From positions 14,226,262 to 14,290,261 of the forward strand of contig NC_049995.1 of assembly GCF_000003815.2 (NCBI RefSeq): a DNA stretch of 64,000 nucleotides, given 5' to 3'. Positions 34,801-42,319 of the stretch are shown piece by piece; within the stretch, counting starts at the first letter, position 1, and each line of letters starts with the position of its first letter. This DNA is from Branchiostoma floridae (Eukaryota > Chordata > Leptocardii > Amphioxiformes > Branchiostomatidae). A model generated the notes under the pieces. The model was not told the DNA's origin. It ran no database searches and saw nothing but the letters and a program-made list of their open reading frames with translations. The translations under genes were made by a program, and so were the position numbers.

Positions 34801-37800
34801 TGCACTAAAGTGTAATCATATTGTGACTTCCTACCTTCGTTTGACTGCACAACGACACCAAAGTGTTGCAGTGCCAACTTTGCTGCGGTGTGCTCAGCCT
34901 CTTTTTTACTGCTGCAACTCGCAGAGTCAGGGCACCTGACAAACCAACAACAAAAAGTATCTCAGTATCTCTCACAAGTACCCTAAGATTGCCATCTTAA
35001 AAAAACAACAACTGAGGATAAAGAGATCGACTAAGTGCAGCATCAGTAATCAGTTAGATGGAGGTCCCGTATTTGAGGAGAGCACATTAAATAACCCATC
35101 GCACTTATCGAATAGAATAGGGGACTTTAGTGGTGTGAGTGGATCAACTGAATCTGTCTGGATATGCAGCTTGTACTGTTCAGTACAAACTGGGTATGTG
35201 AAACAAACAAACAAACAAACAGGAATAAAGAGATTCGTTGGTACGTAACTGAATAAAGAGACTCTTTTTCCACAATCATTGCTCAATTCTCAACGACGTT
35301 TCGGTGACCGTCTGTCACCCTCTTCAGAGCAATTCTGACGGGTTCACATTTTACTACAGGACAGGTGTCACTGTCTGTACATATGTAAATACTTTACATT
35401 TTGTGACCGCATCTGAACTGTGAGCAGCGACACCTGTCCTGCAGTACAATGTATGAACAAGTGAGAATAAAGCCATGGTTGTGCCAAAAGAGTCTCTTTA
35501 TTCAATGACGTACCAAGATGATGAAACTATTACGGATACAAACGAACAAAATCTAAAAGCAAACCAACCAGATGACTAAGCCGTTGACGGTGACTTGACC
35601 AATGAATCTGTTTTCCTTGCCCCGCTGCATATCCAGAGTGGTGACGTAGTGGGGCGGGGAGTAGGAGTGTTTCTGGCAATACTCATTCAGGACTGACTTA
35701 TAAGGCTTCTGGTCTGAAACAGGACCTGGTATCCAAGAAAATACAATAAATAACAAGAGCAAAGTAAAGTAAAGGAGAGTTGATAGTCATTTGTATAAAG
35801 TTTCAACAGTCAAACTTGGTCAAGTTAATAGAGGCCAGGGTTCTAGCCAGGATTTTATTTTAGCGTAGTGGGAATGGCATGGTAGCGAAGCGACTAATCA
35901 GGAGATTGGTGTGGAAGGGGGGGTCTTGGTCCTTTCACGGTGAGATTTGAAGATGTAGAGTTAAAAGTTAGGATCTTTGGGTCAGTTTTGAGTGGCATAT
36001 CATCATTTTTCATTGTTCAGACATTGATTAGTCATTGTTGAACAAGCAAATGACAGCAAAGCACCACTACACTTGTTAACTACGCTAAAATGTACTAGCT
36101 AGAACCCTGGAGGCACTTAGTGTTAGTTATATGGAGATAGGATTTGGAAATGCCAGTGGAAGTCTCTACCAAACAGATTCAGTTGGAAAGAAATGAAGTA
36201 TTGTTTTGTATAGCCCATTCACAGGCTTTCAAATTCATAATCAAAACCTTATATAGATAGATAGATATACTGTAAATGCATTTAAGTTCGCGGGGATTAA
36301 ATTTCGCGGTAGCGGGAAAAGGGACTTTTCGCGGTGGTTTTAAGTTCGCTGTAACACCATAAACTGCAATCTAATACTGTAATAGAAAACTGTTCGCGGT
36401 GGATTTAAGTTCGCGGTGTAGTGGTCACCGCGAAAACCGCGAACATTAATCCACCGCGAACATTTCTGCATTTACAGTAGATAGAATCAGATTCAGAGTC
36501 TGGACCTGCACCTGATCCTTTGGACCTGCATTTTCTGTACCAGTACCAACCCCTAGTTTCAACCATTGTAGAAGGCTTTTCTCGTGAAATATGTGTTAAG
36601 GATTCTGTGTCACTATAGAAAACAGCCATCACACATCGAGGAAAGTAATGTACCAAAAACTACTATGAAGATAAACAATTAAGTATACAGTATATCTATA
36701 GCACAACCGGTGCAATGGCCTAGTGGGTAGAGTGTTCGCCTTGCATTCGGAAGGTCGTGAGTTCGATCCCCGGCCGAGTCATACCAAAGGCTATAAAAAT
36801 GGTACATGCTGCTTTCTCTTCTTAGCACTCAGCATTCGGGAAAGAGTATGGAAGTTGAACACACACCACTACCAGTGGACTAGCCCCCTGCTGTAGTGAT
36901 TGCGTTGTGTGTGGCCCAGGGCTAACGAAACAGAGATGGGCACCGCCCTATGCGCCAGAAATGGGCACTGCCCTTGGCGCGGGAAGGGTTTAACTTTAAC
37001 ATCTATAGCACATCTTTAAAGAGGAAATAATTCTACCCAAGCAGAGAAATTGACATGAAAGCCTCACTTGTAGAGTTGACTGAGGGTGCACTTGTAGCAG
37101 AAGATGGCAGCATGTTGTTAACCGTGTTCTGTGCCTGATCCATCTGTTTCTGGAACCTGGGCGGAACCTCAAAACTGTTCTTCCTTTCTACCTGCAAATT
37201 TGAAAAGGAGAAAATATTTTGTAAATTCATGCTAACAGAAAGTTGCTGAAAAAATTTGCTAAATGTAAAAGTGCTCCCACAACTCCTTACCATTTGAAAC
37301 ATGCCTTACTGTTTTTTGAGAGGCTAATTTCAAATGAAAACAATGGAAATTTTTTAAAGCATCTTAATAAAGTTTCTGAGAAATTTTTGTGACACTGTTG
37401 ATGACTGCAAACATACTAACTTATGGACACCATTACATACAATAGAAGCTAATGTTCACTGCAAAAAAATGGCTTTTGTTAAAAAAAAAAAAAACTTCGG
37501 AAAATTTCAAGAAAGTCTTTGTATATTTGTCATATCACCAAAGTATGGCAATACAGCCTTACCTGTGTTTGTCCAATGGCAGGCTTGCTTGGTTGGGCTG
37601 CAGGGACAGGTCTTGTGACAGAAGTCCTGATTGGCTGAGGCCTACTGACGTTGATTGGAACAAAGGACCTGATTGGCTGTGGTGGGAGGTAGGTTCTAAC
37701 AGAGGATGTGATTGGCCAGCCGAGAGAGGGTGGCCTTCCAAGAAAGGAAGGTGGGATTGAGGATCGGCTGCCGAAGGTTTTGGGGCTCGGGTGAAACCGT

Positions 37801-40800
37801 TGGAAATAGGGACTGGGGGGTTTCTTGTAAGAGTGGTGGTGGGTTTGAGTTGGTCTCCTTTGTATATTGTACTGTAGGAAGAAAAACACATAAACAAAGT
37901 CAGAATACATACATGTATGCCTAATTCGAAAGTTCATCTGAGTTGGTAGATTAATTCTTGAACCAGTTGTAATATTCAACACAGTTTATGTTACAATTTT
38001 AAGACTTTATATCCGTACACAAAATAAAGCGCTTACCAACAAGCTTTCGATCAGACCTCTGATCCTTCTCATGTTGAAATGATTGTTTGTTTGTTTTATT
38101 CATTTTACCAGGGGCAACATATCGCCTTTTCTAGGCGTTTTTTTAATGTGCTCTGGGGGTAATCCCACACATACATATACATACATATCAAGTAAAATAA
38201 GAACTAACACAATCACGTATCCAGTTGCTTGAGTAACTGCTTCTCGGCATAATTCAGAAAGAGTCAGACGTACCTTAAACCCTTTGCTTGGTTTTCTCCT
38301 CTTGTTGGACTTCTCCCCTGCCTTGAGCCTCTGTATGTGTAGGGTGCTGGCATCAGCCACTGCATGGTACACAACCTCACCATCTCTGTTTCTGTGGGGA
38401 CAGGGAAAATGTCATCTGTCAGAACAATATTAGAAATTAGTGTTCTCATCGGGACTTTTCAGCAAGGGCCCCTTCCCTGTAATTTGGGCCCATATCCTGT
38501 GATTTGGCAGGCTCGATTTGGATCCCCTATGCTATGATTTGTATCCCCTATGCTATGATTTGGATCCCCTACACTGAGATTTGGATCTCCTATAATGTGA
38601 TTTGGATCCCTATGCTGTGATTTGGATCCCCTAAGCTGTGATATGGACCCTTTGCTGTGATTTTAAGCCCTATGCTGTGATTTGTACTTCAAAGTCCCAT
38701 GCTGCGATTTGGGCCCCTACAAGTACAACTTATACAAGTTATTTATGGCAACTGTATGTGCAGTGTACTGGCATAAGCCACTGCATGGTACACAACCTCT
38801 CCATCTCTGTTTCTGTGGGGACAGGGAAATTGCATCAGTCAGAACGCTATGAAAAGGACTGTTTCACTAAATTTGGCCCTCAAAATGCAGGAAATAGTGG
38901 TTCTGAGGGGGATGATTCCCCCAGACCCACTACAATGGCCCTGCCTGAATCACGTACCTGGATACTTATGACATTATTTTCTTACCTTGACATCCTAAGG
39001 CCATGTTGATTTGATTATATGGATGACATCCTCTGGAAACTCCAAAACTGATGAGAGCGAGCGAATAAAAAAAAGTTTGGCAAAAAAAAAAAAGTTGCCT
39101 TCAGTATGAAATCAAAGTGGCCAGGAAGGTTGATTATAGGACCAAACACAATTGTACCAAGTTTCTATAGTCAAAGGTACAGAGACAGTGAGTTAGTCTT
39201 TATTACATGGAGATCAAATTTTAAAATGCCAGTGGGATTCCAATAATCCACCAATCAGATCCAGGTCATGTCCAGACCTGGAAATGATCCTCTGGACCTT
39301 AATTTTCTGTACTGGTACCTCCCCCTACCAACAACATATATTTCTTTCTGTCCTTTTACATCTTATTCTTTGACTTTAGATTTATTTTGGCATTCTATGG
39401 CATTATTTATCTGTTTTCAGATACTTTTTTTCCATCTACGGAATATTTGTGCTCATTTTACAGCTGTTTTGCACAATTTATTGTGTGGTCGAAAACTTTT
39501 TTTTTGTTGGAAATGGCCGAAAATTGGTGCGAGTGCGGATGTTATCCCATATAATCAAATCAACATGGCCTAATGGATAGAAACAATTTATTTTTTGCAT
39601 CATGAACAGGGCCAGAGATCCCAGGAGCAGTCTTTATTTTCAACAAATAAATATAGTACAATCACATACTGGATACTACTAGTTTTCTTACCTAGCTATC
39701 CTTGCCACATCGGGAATACTCTGCATGTAAGCGTCCAGTGAGTGGAACCCCAGCTGCTTGTATGGGAGGAACTCTCCTGTGATGCCCCGGTATTCTCCTA
39801 GGGTTGGTGCGAAAAAAAGCAATTAAGAAATCAGATGTACAATGTGGATAAATACATGTGTTTTCCCATTTTTTCTACATAAGAAAAAATATTGCTACAT
39901 GTGTTTGAAGATTTATGAGGTCTACAATTGCCATTTTGACTTTTGAACATCAGTGAGCAAGAAATCTATGTGGTATTGTGATACCGTTTACTTAAAAAGA
40001 AGGGAATTCTTTCCCTATGAGTCCGAAACATAATTTCCAGTATTTTTGATTTGATGCAAGATTTTACCAATATACTGTAAGTTCATTTATGTTCGCGAGC
40101 ACTTAATTTCGCGAGTTTGAGCAAATCAGGACTTCGCGAGATCTTTGAGTTCGCGAGCGGGTGTTTCAATTATTTCAAAAGTTACGATCCGGTACTATGA
40201 CGGTAGCAAGTGCCCCCCTCCCACCCACACCGCAACACCAGTCATGCCGTCAAAGGAGGCATTTACGCCTTGAAGTTCATAGTTCCCCTTCAAACAATGT
40301 CTAAAGTTGATGTACTCGATAAAAAAATGTGTTTCTACCGAGCCACTGTCTCATTTTTGAGCTCATTTCGGCCGTAATTTGACGACAGCGCACATAACGC
40401 AACAGGGCCAAGAACCTCTGTTATGTCGCAATCACATTTGCCGCACAGGCTGACGGGATATCCCACGCCAAGCCAAGCGACGCGGGCGCCATTTTGAAAA
40501 CTTTTCAGTGTGAAAGACGGCGCTAAGTTTTAAACTTTCAGCGTAATTTGTGGACACAAGTTGTACACAAGAAGGTGAAGAGTTCATCTAACCCATATTT
40601 ACAGTAGTTCTAACTCAAAATTATGAAATGAACGTCTTATTTTCGGCATGTAAGCGGAGCTGTGTTTGCCATGTTTCTGAGTCACGAAAATTCCCAGCTA
40701 TTATTGTTGTAAACCTGCTGTAATTCCATAGCTTTTCTTGTATTTTTTAAGACGAATACTACTCAGTTCTAATTTTTGGTTCGTTCGTAACTTGTAGAAA

Positions 40801-42262
40801 TCTAGTAAAACTAGGAAAATGTACTAAGTAAATCGCAGCCACGGCGTGCACGTACTACTGAACAAAGCCGACAAGTTTCTTTTTTCTCCGTCCGCCAGTG
40901 GCACATATCTACACAATAATGACTCCATGTATCGTTAATGTGTTGAATTAACCTTTATTTCGGTTTGAAAAGAATAAATGGTCTGTTATCAATTGAGTCT
41001 TGTCATTTGTATAAGTTGCTATCATAGTACACACGTAGTTGAGACTGGATTTTTGGACGGAAGGTGTGGGGAGGGGGACGATGTTGAACATGCATACAGT
41101 AGATGAGTAGATGACTTCGCGAAGAGAAGGTCTCAGCGAAATACGCGAACTTAAAAATCTCGCGAACTTAAATGAACTTACAGTAGCATGTCTGCTTGAG
41201 CATATTTAGTTGATAGAATAGTGAGATCTATATTTGGGTGACCTTCACAAGCACTGACCTTCAACAAAACCAGTTCTGTGAGTTGTTTCCAAAGATGTTA
41301 TCACACGAAGGCCAAACAAATTACACCCAAACTTACCCTAGTCTGAATGGCTATATACTATAAATCTACAAATATTTCAGGTAGTTCTAAGTTTCAGGTT
41401 TTCACTGTCACTTTTCCAAAGCAAATAATTTACACCTCCAAACAGGAACCATAGTTTCCTTAGTCTTGTCACCATTGTAACATCTGTGAAAACTTTATTT
41501 TTTACGTGCCGCAAAATTTAAGTGGCACACGTCGAAACAAATTTACAGTACTGTGTTCAACCACTTCTAACAAAGCAATCATCGTATTCAAGATGGCAGC
41601 GGAGTGAAAATTTTGAGAAACAGGCTGGTAAAAAAGGTGTGTATTATTATCTTACCTACTCAGTTACTTCAATTTGAGACCACTTGATAAAAATGGTATG
41701 AGTTAAAACTGTGAATATCTGTATCAACACCCATGTTAATGCTATAAACAAGGTTAGGGTTGTAATTCTTTGTGTCCAACACTCATGACTCATAATGGTA
41801 TGTCAACCCAACCCATTTCTCATAACCCCAGATACAAGCGTAATAATGGCCTAGTTGGTAGAGTATGTGCCAAGCCCCAGCCAGGTCATTATATTTTCTG
41901 TTATCAGTCATGTCTGTTATCAGTGACCTGTACCTAGCCCGTCGAGGCATGAATGTACAATAAAGGTCTTTCATTCATTCATTAGTATTTATACATAGGA
42001 TAGACTTGAAAGAATGGTATGTACTCTGAGTACTGCTTTCTCTGCTTAACACTTGACACTTATGAGCAAGAGTATACAAGATGAGCAAGTTACAGTATAT
42101 GGAAATTGAAAAGGGCACCATCCCTATGCACCAATATGTTCAGAAAGGATTTTAACTTTTGACTCACTAACCTTGCACTCTGCTGGCCAGCACTCCCTCC
42201 TTAGAGCTCTGCAGTACGGCCCGGAGCATGGCCACCACATTCTTGGCCCGTTTCTCGTCCAT
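19158..42262 (-). CDS. TDRD7: TDRD7-like Tudor/LOTUS protein, about 26 coding exons
   Basis: TDRD7 is a germ-granule scaffold acting with PIWI/piRNA and translational control. The N-terminus MDEKRAKNVVAMLRAVLQSS, continuing EYRGITGEFLPYKQLGF, matches my memory of vertebrate TDRD7. Coding exons, 5' to 3' on the minus strand: 42262-42172, 39797-39692, 38391-38274, 37871-37563, 37191-37068, 35713-35569, 34935-34835, 33914-33790, 33739-33677, 33331-33198, 32774-32576, 32092-31998, 31696-31585, 31103-30966, 30396-30248, 29708-29557, 29018-28936, a piece at 28395-28358 entering the N gap, 27943-27839, 27500-27397, 27145-27031, 26395-26207, 25207-25047, 24450-24314, 20985-20609, 19853-19158. Each junction has AG/GT and conserves phase, giving at least 1388 residues plus what lies in the gap (human is about 1100). 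The start has A at -3 and G at +4. Confidence 0.88.
20396..20426 (-). ncRNA. Hammerhead-like core in TDRD7 intron
   Basis: On the minus strand CTGACGA (20426-20420), a stem AGACA/TGTCT and GAAAC follow in order, the hammerhead core pattern. Flanks ACTGGATATGATTT (20366) and AAATCATATCCAG (20519) are inverted, as around the other two hammerhead-like units. Related, more decayed sequence lies at 32350-32400 and 38219-38250. Confidence 0.45.
20609..20985 (-). CDS. TDRD7: TDRD7 penultimate exon: end of third Tudor module plus Ser-rich linker
   Basis: Starts GVLIVDMVLSSGDQVYQVN, the closing strand of an extended Tudor module. It is followed by about 85 residues rich in Ser, Pro and Thr (SRSVSPCSSVSSGSVFVSP), probably disordered. 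Donor CAG|GTAGGT. The 5' 50 bases of this exon, with their acceptor, are repeated twice upstream (21031-21190). Confidence 0.8.
21031..21190 (-). repeat. Two 100-bp tandem copies of the TDRD7 penultimate-exon acceptor region
   Basis: TTCACCTGGTACACCTGGTC begins at 20931 (true exon), 21031 and 21131, an exact 100-bp period. Each extra copy keeps the acceptor (TCAG or GCAG before GTGTGCTG or GTGTCCTG) and about 50 bp of exon, then breaks off at CAG|GTGAACTA, which itself resembles a donor. Copies are nearly identical. Confidence 0.9.
21472..21772 (+). pseudogene. Decayed THAP zinc-finger domain inside TDRD7 intron
   Basis: From ATG 21472: RYCVAGGPHGVSCKNSQSTE then GISMHRFPKV, the N-terminal half of a THAP (C2CH) DNA-binding domain, ending at a stop (21654). 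About 85 bases on, AAHFEPSYFNM resembles the C-terminal half (usual form C-x2-HFEPS-F), with the Cys replaced. THAP domains occur in host factors and in P-element-type transposases, and I cannot tell which this was. A TGACGTCA box at 21417 stands about 50 bp before the ATG. An inverted copy of TGACGTCATTTTAG at 23614-23627 may mark the other edge of the insertion. Confidence 0.6.
22215..22893 (+). repeat. Diverged tandem duplication, about 430-bp period, in TDRD7 intron
   Basis: CTAGATTTTGTCATGAGTAT to TCGAATCACTAGGAGCTTAC (22218-22425) recurs with changes at 22649-22872, both including AAAATGGCGGCC-like CpG-rich words. It may belong to the same insertion as the THAP fragment. No open frame. 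Confidence 0.7.
22894..24313. other. Intronic DNA without recognised feature
   Basis: AT-rich TDRD7 intron. Nothing I can name apart from the inverted TGACGTCA word at 23620. Confidence 0.5.
24314..26395 (-). CDS. TDRD7: TDRD7 exons for third Tudor module
   Basis: Exons 26395-26207 (VGEKLEGCVQFVDSSGLIYF ... KIYYSCFSQ), 25207-25047 (DQCWYRAKIIALLEDDKVTV, RYIDLGYSETVEKSSLRSL) and 24450-24314 (CRLAGLPPEGGEWTQVG ...). Together they form a classic extended Tudor fold: SN-like strand, WYRA, then the Y-x-D-x-G motif. The canonical Asn after Gly is Tyr here (YIDLGYSE), so dimethylarginine recognition may be weakened. Phases are 0, 2 and 1 and fit exactly. Confidence 0.88.
25470..26206 (-). repeat. 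Four tandem partial copies of a TDRD7 Tudor exon
   Basis: Units of about 180 bp start near 25470, 25645, 25831 and 26011, each beginning (plus strand) ACCTGACTGAAACATGAG. Each repeats the 3' half of the exon at 26207-26395 (coding QQTSVTDTGVT, then ELGKIYYSCFS) with its donor region. They lack acceptors and are separated by CT-rich filler (CTCCCTCACTCAATC-like). In the second copy the final Gln codon is a stop. A shorter copy of the 5' end of the same exon is at 26512-26552. Confidence 0.88.
26715..26923. mobile_element. Palindromic MITE family B in TDRD7 intron
   Basis: Ends TACTGTAAATGCAGAAATTT and TTAAATGCATTTACGTTA with the inner GTGGTTTTATG / AACTTAAAACCAC words. More diverged than the copies at 34104 and 36268. 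Confidence 0.7.
27031..29708 (-). CDS. TDRD7: TDRD7 exons for second Tudor module, broken by the assembly gap
   Basis: Exons 29708-29557 (RFQELLTEDVELTMSVTAVE ...), 29018-28936 (DEQFLQVLVVDCNNTAEVVV ...), 28395-28358 (RVQAVDVEDDM, its 5' part lost in the N run), 27943-27839 (VKCYFLDFGDTDVLTVSSLR ...), 27500-27397 (VQLAGLQDFSTDPEVLSKLF ...), 27145-27031 (PVPVVTFYDTGTEEDINVNE ...). FLDFGDTD is the Tudor signature with Asp in place of Asn. At least the WCRA-type strand must lie in or beside the gap. Confidence 0.85.
28396..28495. other. Assembly gap (100 N)
   Basis: Exactly 100 N, the usual placeholder for a gap of unknown size. It removes the 5' part of a TDRD7 exon. Related 40-bp words (AACTTCATCTGGTACACGTC and AACTTTATCTGGTGCACGTC) at 28520 and 28666 suggest a local tandem repeat that may have broken the assembly. 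Confidence 0.99.
29768..29990 (-). repeat. SINE, minus orientation
   Basis: The reverse complement runs TCATACCAAAGACTTTAAAA, then TGCTTAGCACCCAGCATTTA, CTGCTGTAGTGATTG and GAGATGGGTGCTGCCCTA, in the same order as the SINE at 36706-37000. The tRNA-like head is mostly missing. Confidence 0.65.
30090..30190 (+). repeat. Dispersed repeat (AAAAGTGTATTATG ... GGCCC)
   Basis: AAAAAGAAATGGCAAGCAAA and AGTGTATTATGAGGCAAAAA, then AAGGCCCAGAGAGCC, match 59797-59875 closely. Function and family unknown. Confidence 0.6.
30248..32092 (-). CDS. TDRD7: TDRD7 acidic linker and first Tudor module
   Basis: Exons 32092-31998 (EEEEEEDETEDLSSIKSVVN), 31696-31585 (TKLQVFVSHFESPDCFYVQC), 31103-30966 (DEWIAPPSSYSPGTSCAAQY, then LDNNWCRAVLM), 30396-30248 (YVDFGNSEFVGKKRIQRLVV). 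YVDFGNSE keeps the full Tudor signature including the Asn that contacts dimethylarginine, so this is the most likely ligand-binding Tudor of the protein. All four junctions are in phase. Confidence 0.9.
32576..33914 (-). CDS. TDRD7: TDRD7 second LOTUS (OST-HTH) domain
   Basis: Exons 33914-33790 (Pro/Lys-rich, ending EEELAKMIRQ), 33739-33677 (INLKQLELKVFTKIDGKSPY), 33331-33198 (LFKNRPKGIWAARLPAEFKS then FPDYAKDKLKFWPDVVRT) and 32774-32576 (NGPLMYFPVQ then a Glu/Pro/Lys linker). The G-I-W-A-x-x-L-P and F-W-P-D-V-V pattern followed by a strand ending MYFP is typical of LOTUS domains, which in the family bind Vasa-type helicases or G-quadruplex RNA. Confidence 0.82.
34104..34316. mobile_element. 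Palindromic MITE family B, complete, 213 bp
   Basis: TACTGTAACTGCATTTAAGT and ACATTTCTGCATTTACAGTA are inverted ends with TA at both borders. It shares its full internal order with 36268-36479. Confidence 0.85.
34426..34772. mobile_element. hAT-like MITE, 347 bp
   Basis: CAAGGCTTGAAATAC and GTATTTTGAGCCCTG are inverted ends of the CAGGG type. Inside, ATTTTACCTGCACCA recurs in both orientations. Borders share AATGT, a possible remnant of an 8-bp target duplication. Confidence 0.6.
34835..35713 (-). CDS. TDRD7: TDRD7 exons encoding a dsRNA-binding-motif-like domain
   Basis: Exons 35713-35569 (QKPYKSVLNEYCQKHSYSPP, then FIGQVTVNGLVI) and 34935-34835 (CPDSASCSSKKEAEHTAAKL, then ALQHFGV) read as one domain. 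The order L-N-E-Y ... P-x-Y ... F-x-x-x-V-x-V-N-G ... S-K-K-x-A-E-x-x-A-A-x-x-A-L is that of the double-stranded-RNA-binding motif, including the SKKEAEHTAA helix-2 basic/Ala pattern. In vertebrate TDRD7, as I recall it, this position between the first and last LOTUS holds another LOTUS domain. Phase joins at TG|G. Confidence 0.8.
35238..35516 (-). repeat. Short element with 30-bp inverted ends around a hammerhead-like core
   Basis: TTGGTACGTAACTGAATAAA followed by GAGACTCTTTT (35238-35268) is inverted at 35486-35516 with three changes. The interior holds the hammerhead-like core at 35299-35327 and two related CAGGACAGGTGTC / GACACCTGTCCTG words. There is a (CAAA)n run on its left side. Confidence 0.75.
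35299..35327 (-). ncRNA. Hammerhead-ribozyme-like core
   Basis: Minus strand: CTGAAGA (35327-35321), a perfect six-pair stem GGTGAC/GTCACC, then GAAA (35302-35299) and CGTCG. It matches CUGANGA - helix II - GAAA as at 3043, with an unrelated stem sequence, which argues for a conserved structure rather than simple sequence identity. Penelope-like retroelements are a known source of such motifs; that assignment is inference. Confidence 0.5.
35836..36109. mobile_element. hAT-like MITE, 274 bp (CAGGGTTCTAGCCAG ends)
   Basis: CAGGGTTCTAGCCAG and CTAGCTAGAACCCTG are inverted ends, and TTTAGCGTAGT pairs with CTACGCTAAA just inside. The same family is at 43136-43477. Confidence 0.75.
36268..36479. 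mobile_element. Palindromic MITE family B, complete, 212 bp
   Basis: TACTGTAAATGCATTTAAGT and CATTTCTGCATTTACAGTA ends, with the GTTCGCGGGG interior. It is the cleanest copy in the window. Confidence 0.9.
36706..37000 (+). mobile_element. tRNA-derived SINE with 12-bp target duplication
   Basis: The head TGGCCTAGTGGGTAGAGTG is an A-box-like segment and GAGTTCGATCCCCGG (36759-36773) a B-box, as in tRNA-derived Pol III promoters. A body of about 210 bp follows. The element is bounded by ATCTATAGCACA at 36694-36705 and 37001-37012, a perfect target-site duplication, so insertion is fairly recent. Related fragments are at 7738, 29768 and 41845. It is not a functional tRNA gene: no acceptor stem closes. 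Confidence 0.88.
37068..38391 (-). CDS. TDRD7: TDRD7 end of first LOTUS and Pro-rich linker
   Basis: Exon 38391-38274 (NRDGEVVYHAVADASTLHIQ then basic RLKAGEKSNKRRKPSKGFK) closes the first LOTUS. Exon 37871-37563 (103 residues, Pro/Ser/Arg-rich, containing RPQPIRTSVTRPVPAAQPSK) is low-complexity linker. Exon 37191-37068 (VERKNSFEVPPRFQKQMDQA) leads to the dsRNA-binding-type domain. The repeated motif PxPIR(S/T)(F/S)V hints at internal duplication in the linker. Confidence 0.82.
38470..38720 (+). repeat. 21-bp minisatellite (GATTTGGATCCCCTATGCTGT)-like
   Basis: The words TGATTTGGATCCCCTATGCT recur about ten times with drift between 38500 and 38720. Next to it, 38767-38830 copies the first 50 bp and acceptor of the TDRD7 exon at 38391. 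Confidence 0.8.
38767..38830 (-). repeat. Partial copy of TDRD7 LOTUS exon (acceptor side)
   Basis: CTGGCATAAGCCACTGCATG through CTGTGGGGACAGGG repeats 38347-38403 with a few changes. The acceptor CCCCACAG and about 50 bp of exon are kept; the rest of the exon is absent. Confidence 0.85.
38996..39573. mobile_element. MITE, about 577 bp (TAAGGCCATGTTGATTTG ends)
   Basis: TAAGGCCATGTTGATTTGAT and ATCAAATCAACATGGCCTAA are inverted, extending to about 36 bp with few changes. The interior has poly-A and poly-T stretches and no credible gene. Confidence 0.8.
39692..39797 (-). CDS. TDRD7: TDRD7 exon 2: core of first LOTUS domain
   Basis: EYRGITGEFLPYKQLGFHSL then DAYMQSIPDVARIA: the T-G-x-x-[IL]-P-x-K-Q-L-G-F and Y-x-x-S-[IV]-P-x-V LOTUS signature, very close to vertebrate TDRD7. 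Joins exon 1 as CAAG|GAGAAT. Confidence 0.9.
40073..41185. mobile_element. 1.1-kb element with TACTGTAAGTTCATTTA inverted ends
   Basis: TACTGTAAGTTCATTTATGT and TTAAATGAACTTACAGTA are inverted, followed by GTTCGCGAG / CTCGCGAAC. The borders are TA. The ends resemble family B (TACTGTAAATGCATTTAAGT, GTTCGCGG), so it is probably a longer relative with about 1 kb of non-coding filler. No transposase frame is visible. Confidence 0.8.
41186..42165. repeat. TDRD7 intron with SINE fragment and LINE 3'-tail insertion
   Basis: TGGCCTAGTTGGTAGAGTATG (41849) is a SINE head. Its body resumes at about 42010 (ATGGTATGTACTCTGAGTAC) after an inserted block. That block ends GTACAATAAAGGTCTTTCAT followed by (CATT)n at about 41978, the typical 3' end of CR1/L2-type LINEs. 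Confidence 0.6.
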
Positions 42263-42297
42263 ACTGGCCCGGGTAGCCACCAGCTACCTACGCTGAC
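42172..42297 (-). CDS. TDRD7: TDRD7 exon 1 (start codon exon)
   Basis: An acceptor TTTACCCCAG precedes GTCAGCG, so an upstream non-coding exon is expected. ATG at 42262 has A at -3 and G at +4. It encodes MDEKRAKNVVAMLRAVLQSS then KEGVLASRVQ, the first helices of LOTUS 1, ending with donor CAAG|GTTAGT. Confidence 0.9.
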
Positions 42298-42319
42298 CTG
42301 GGGTAAAACAGAAGTCACG

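Noticed and set aside
36706-36790. Possible tRNA gene
   Set aside because: A- and B-box words are present but no acceptor stem closes, the body continues as a repeat, and there is a target duplication: it is a SINE head.
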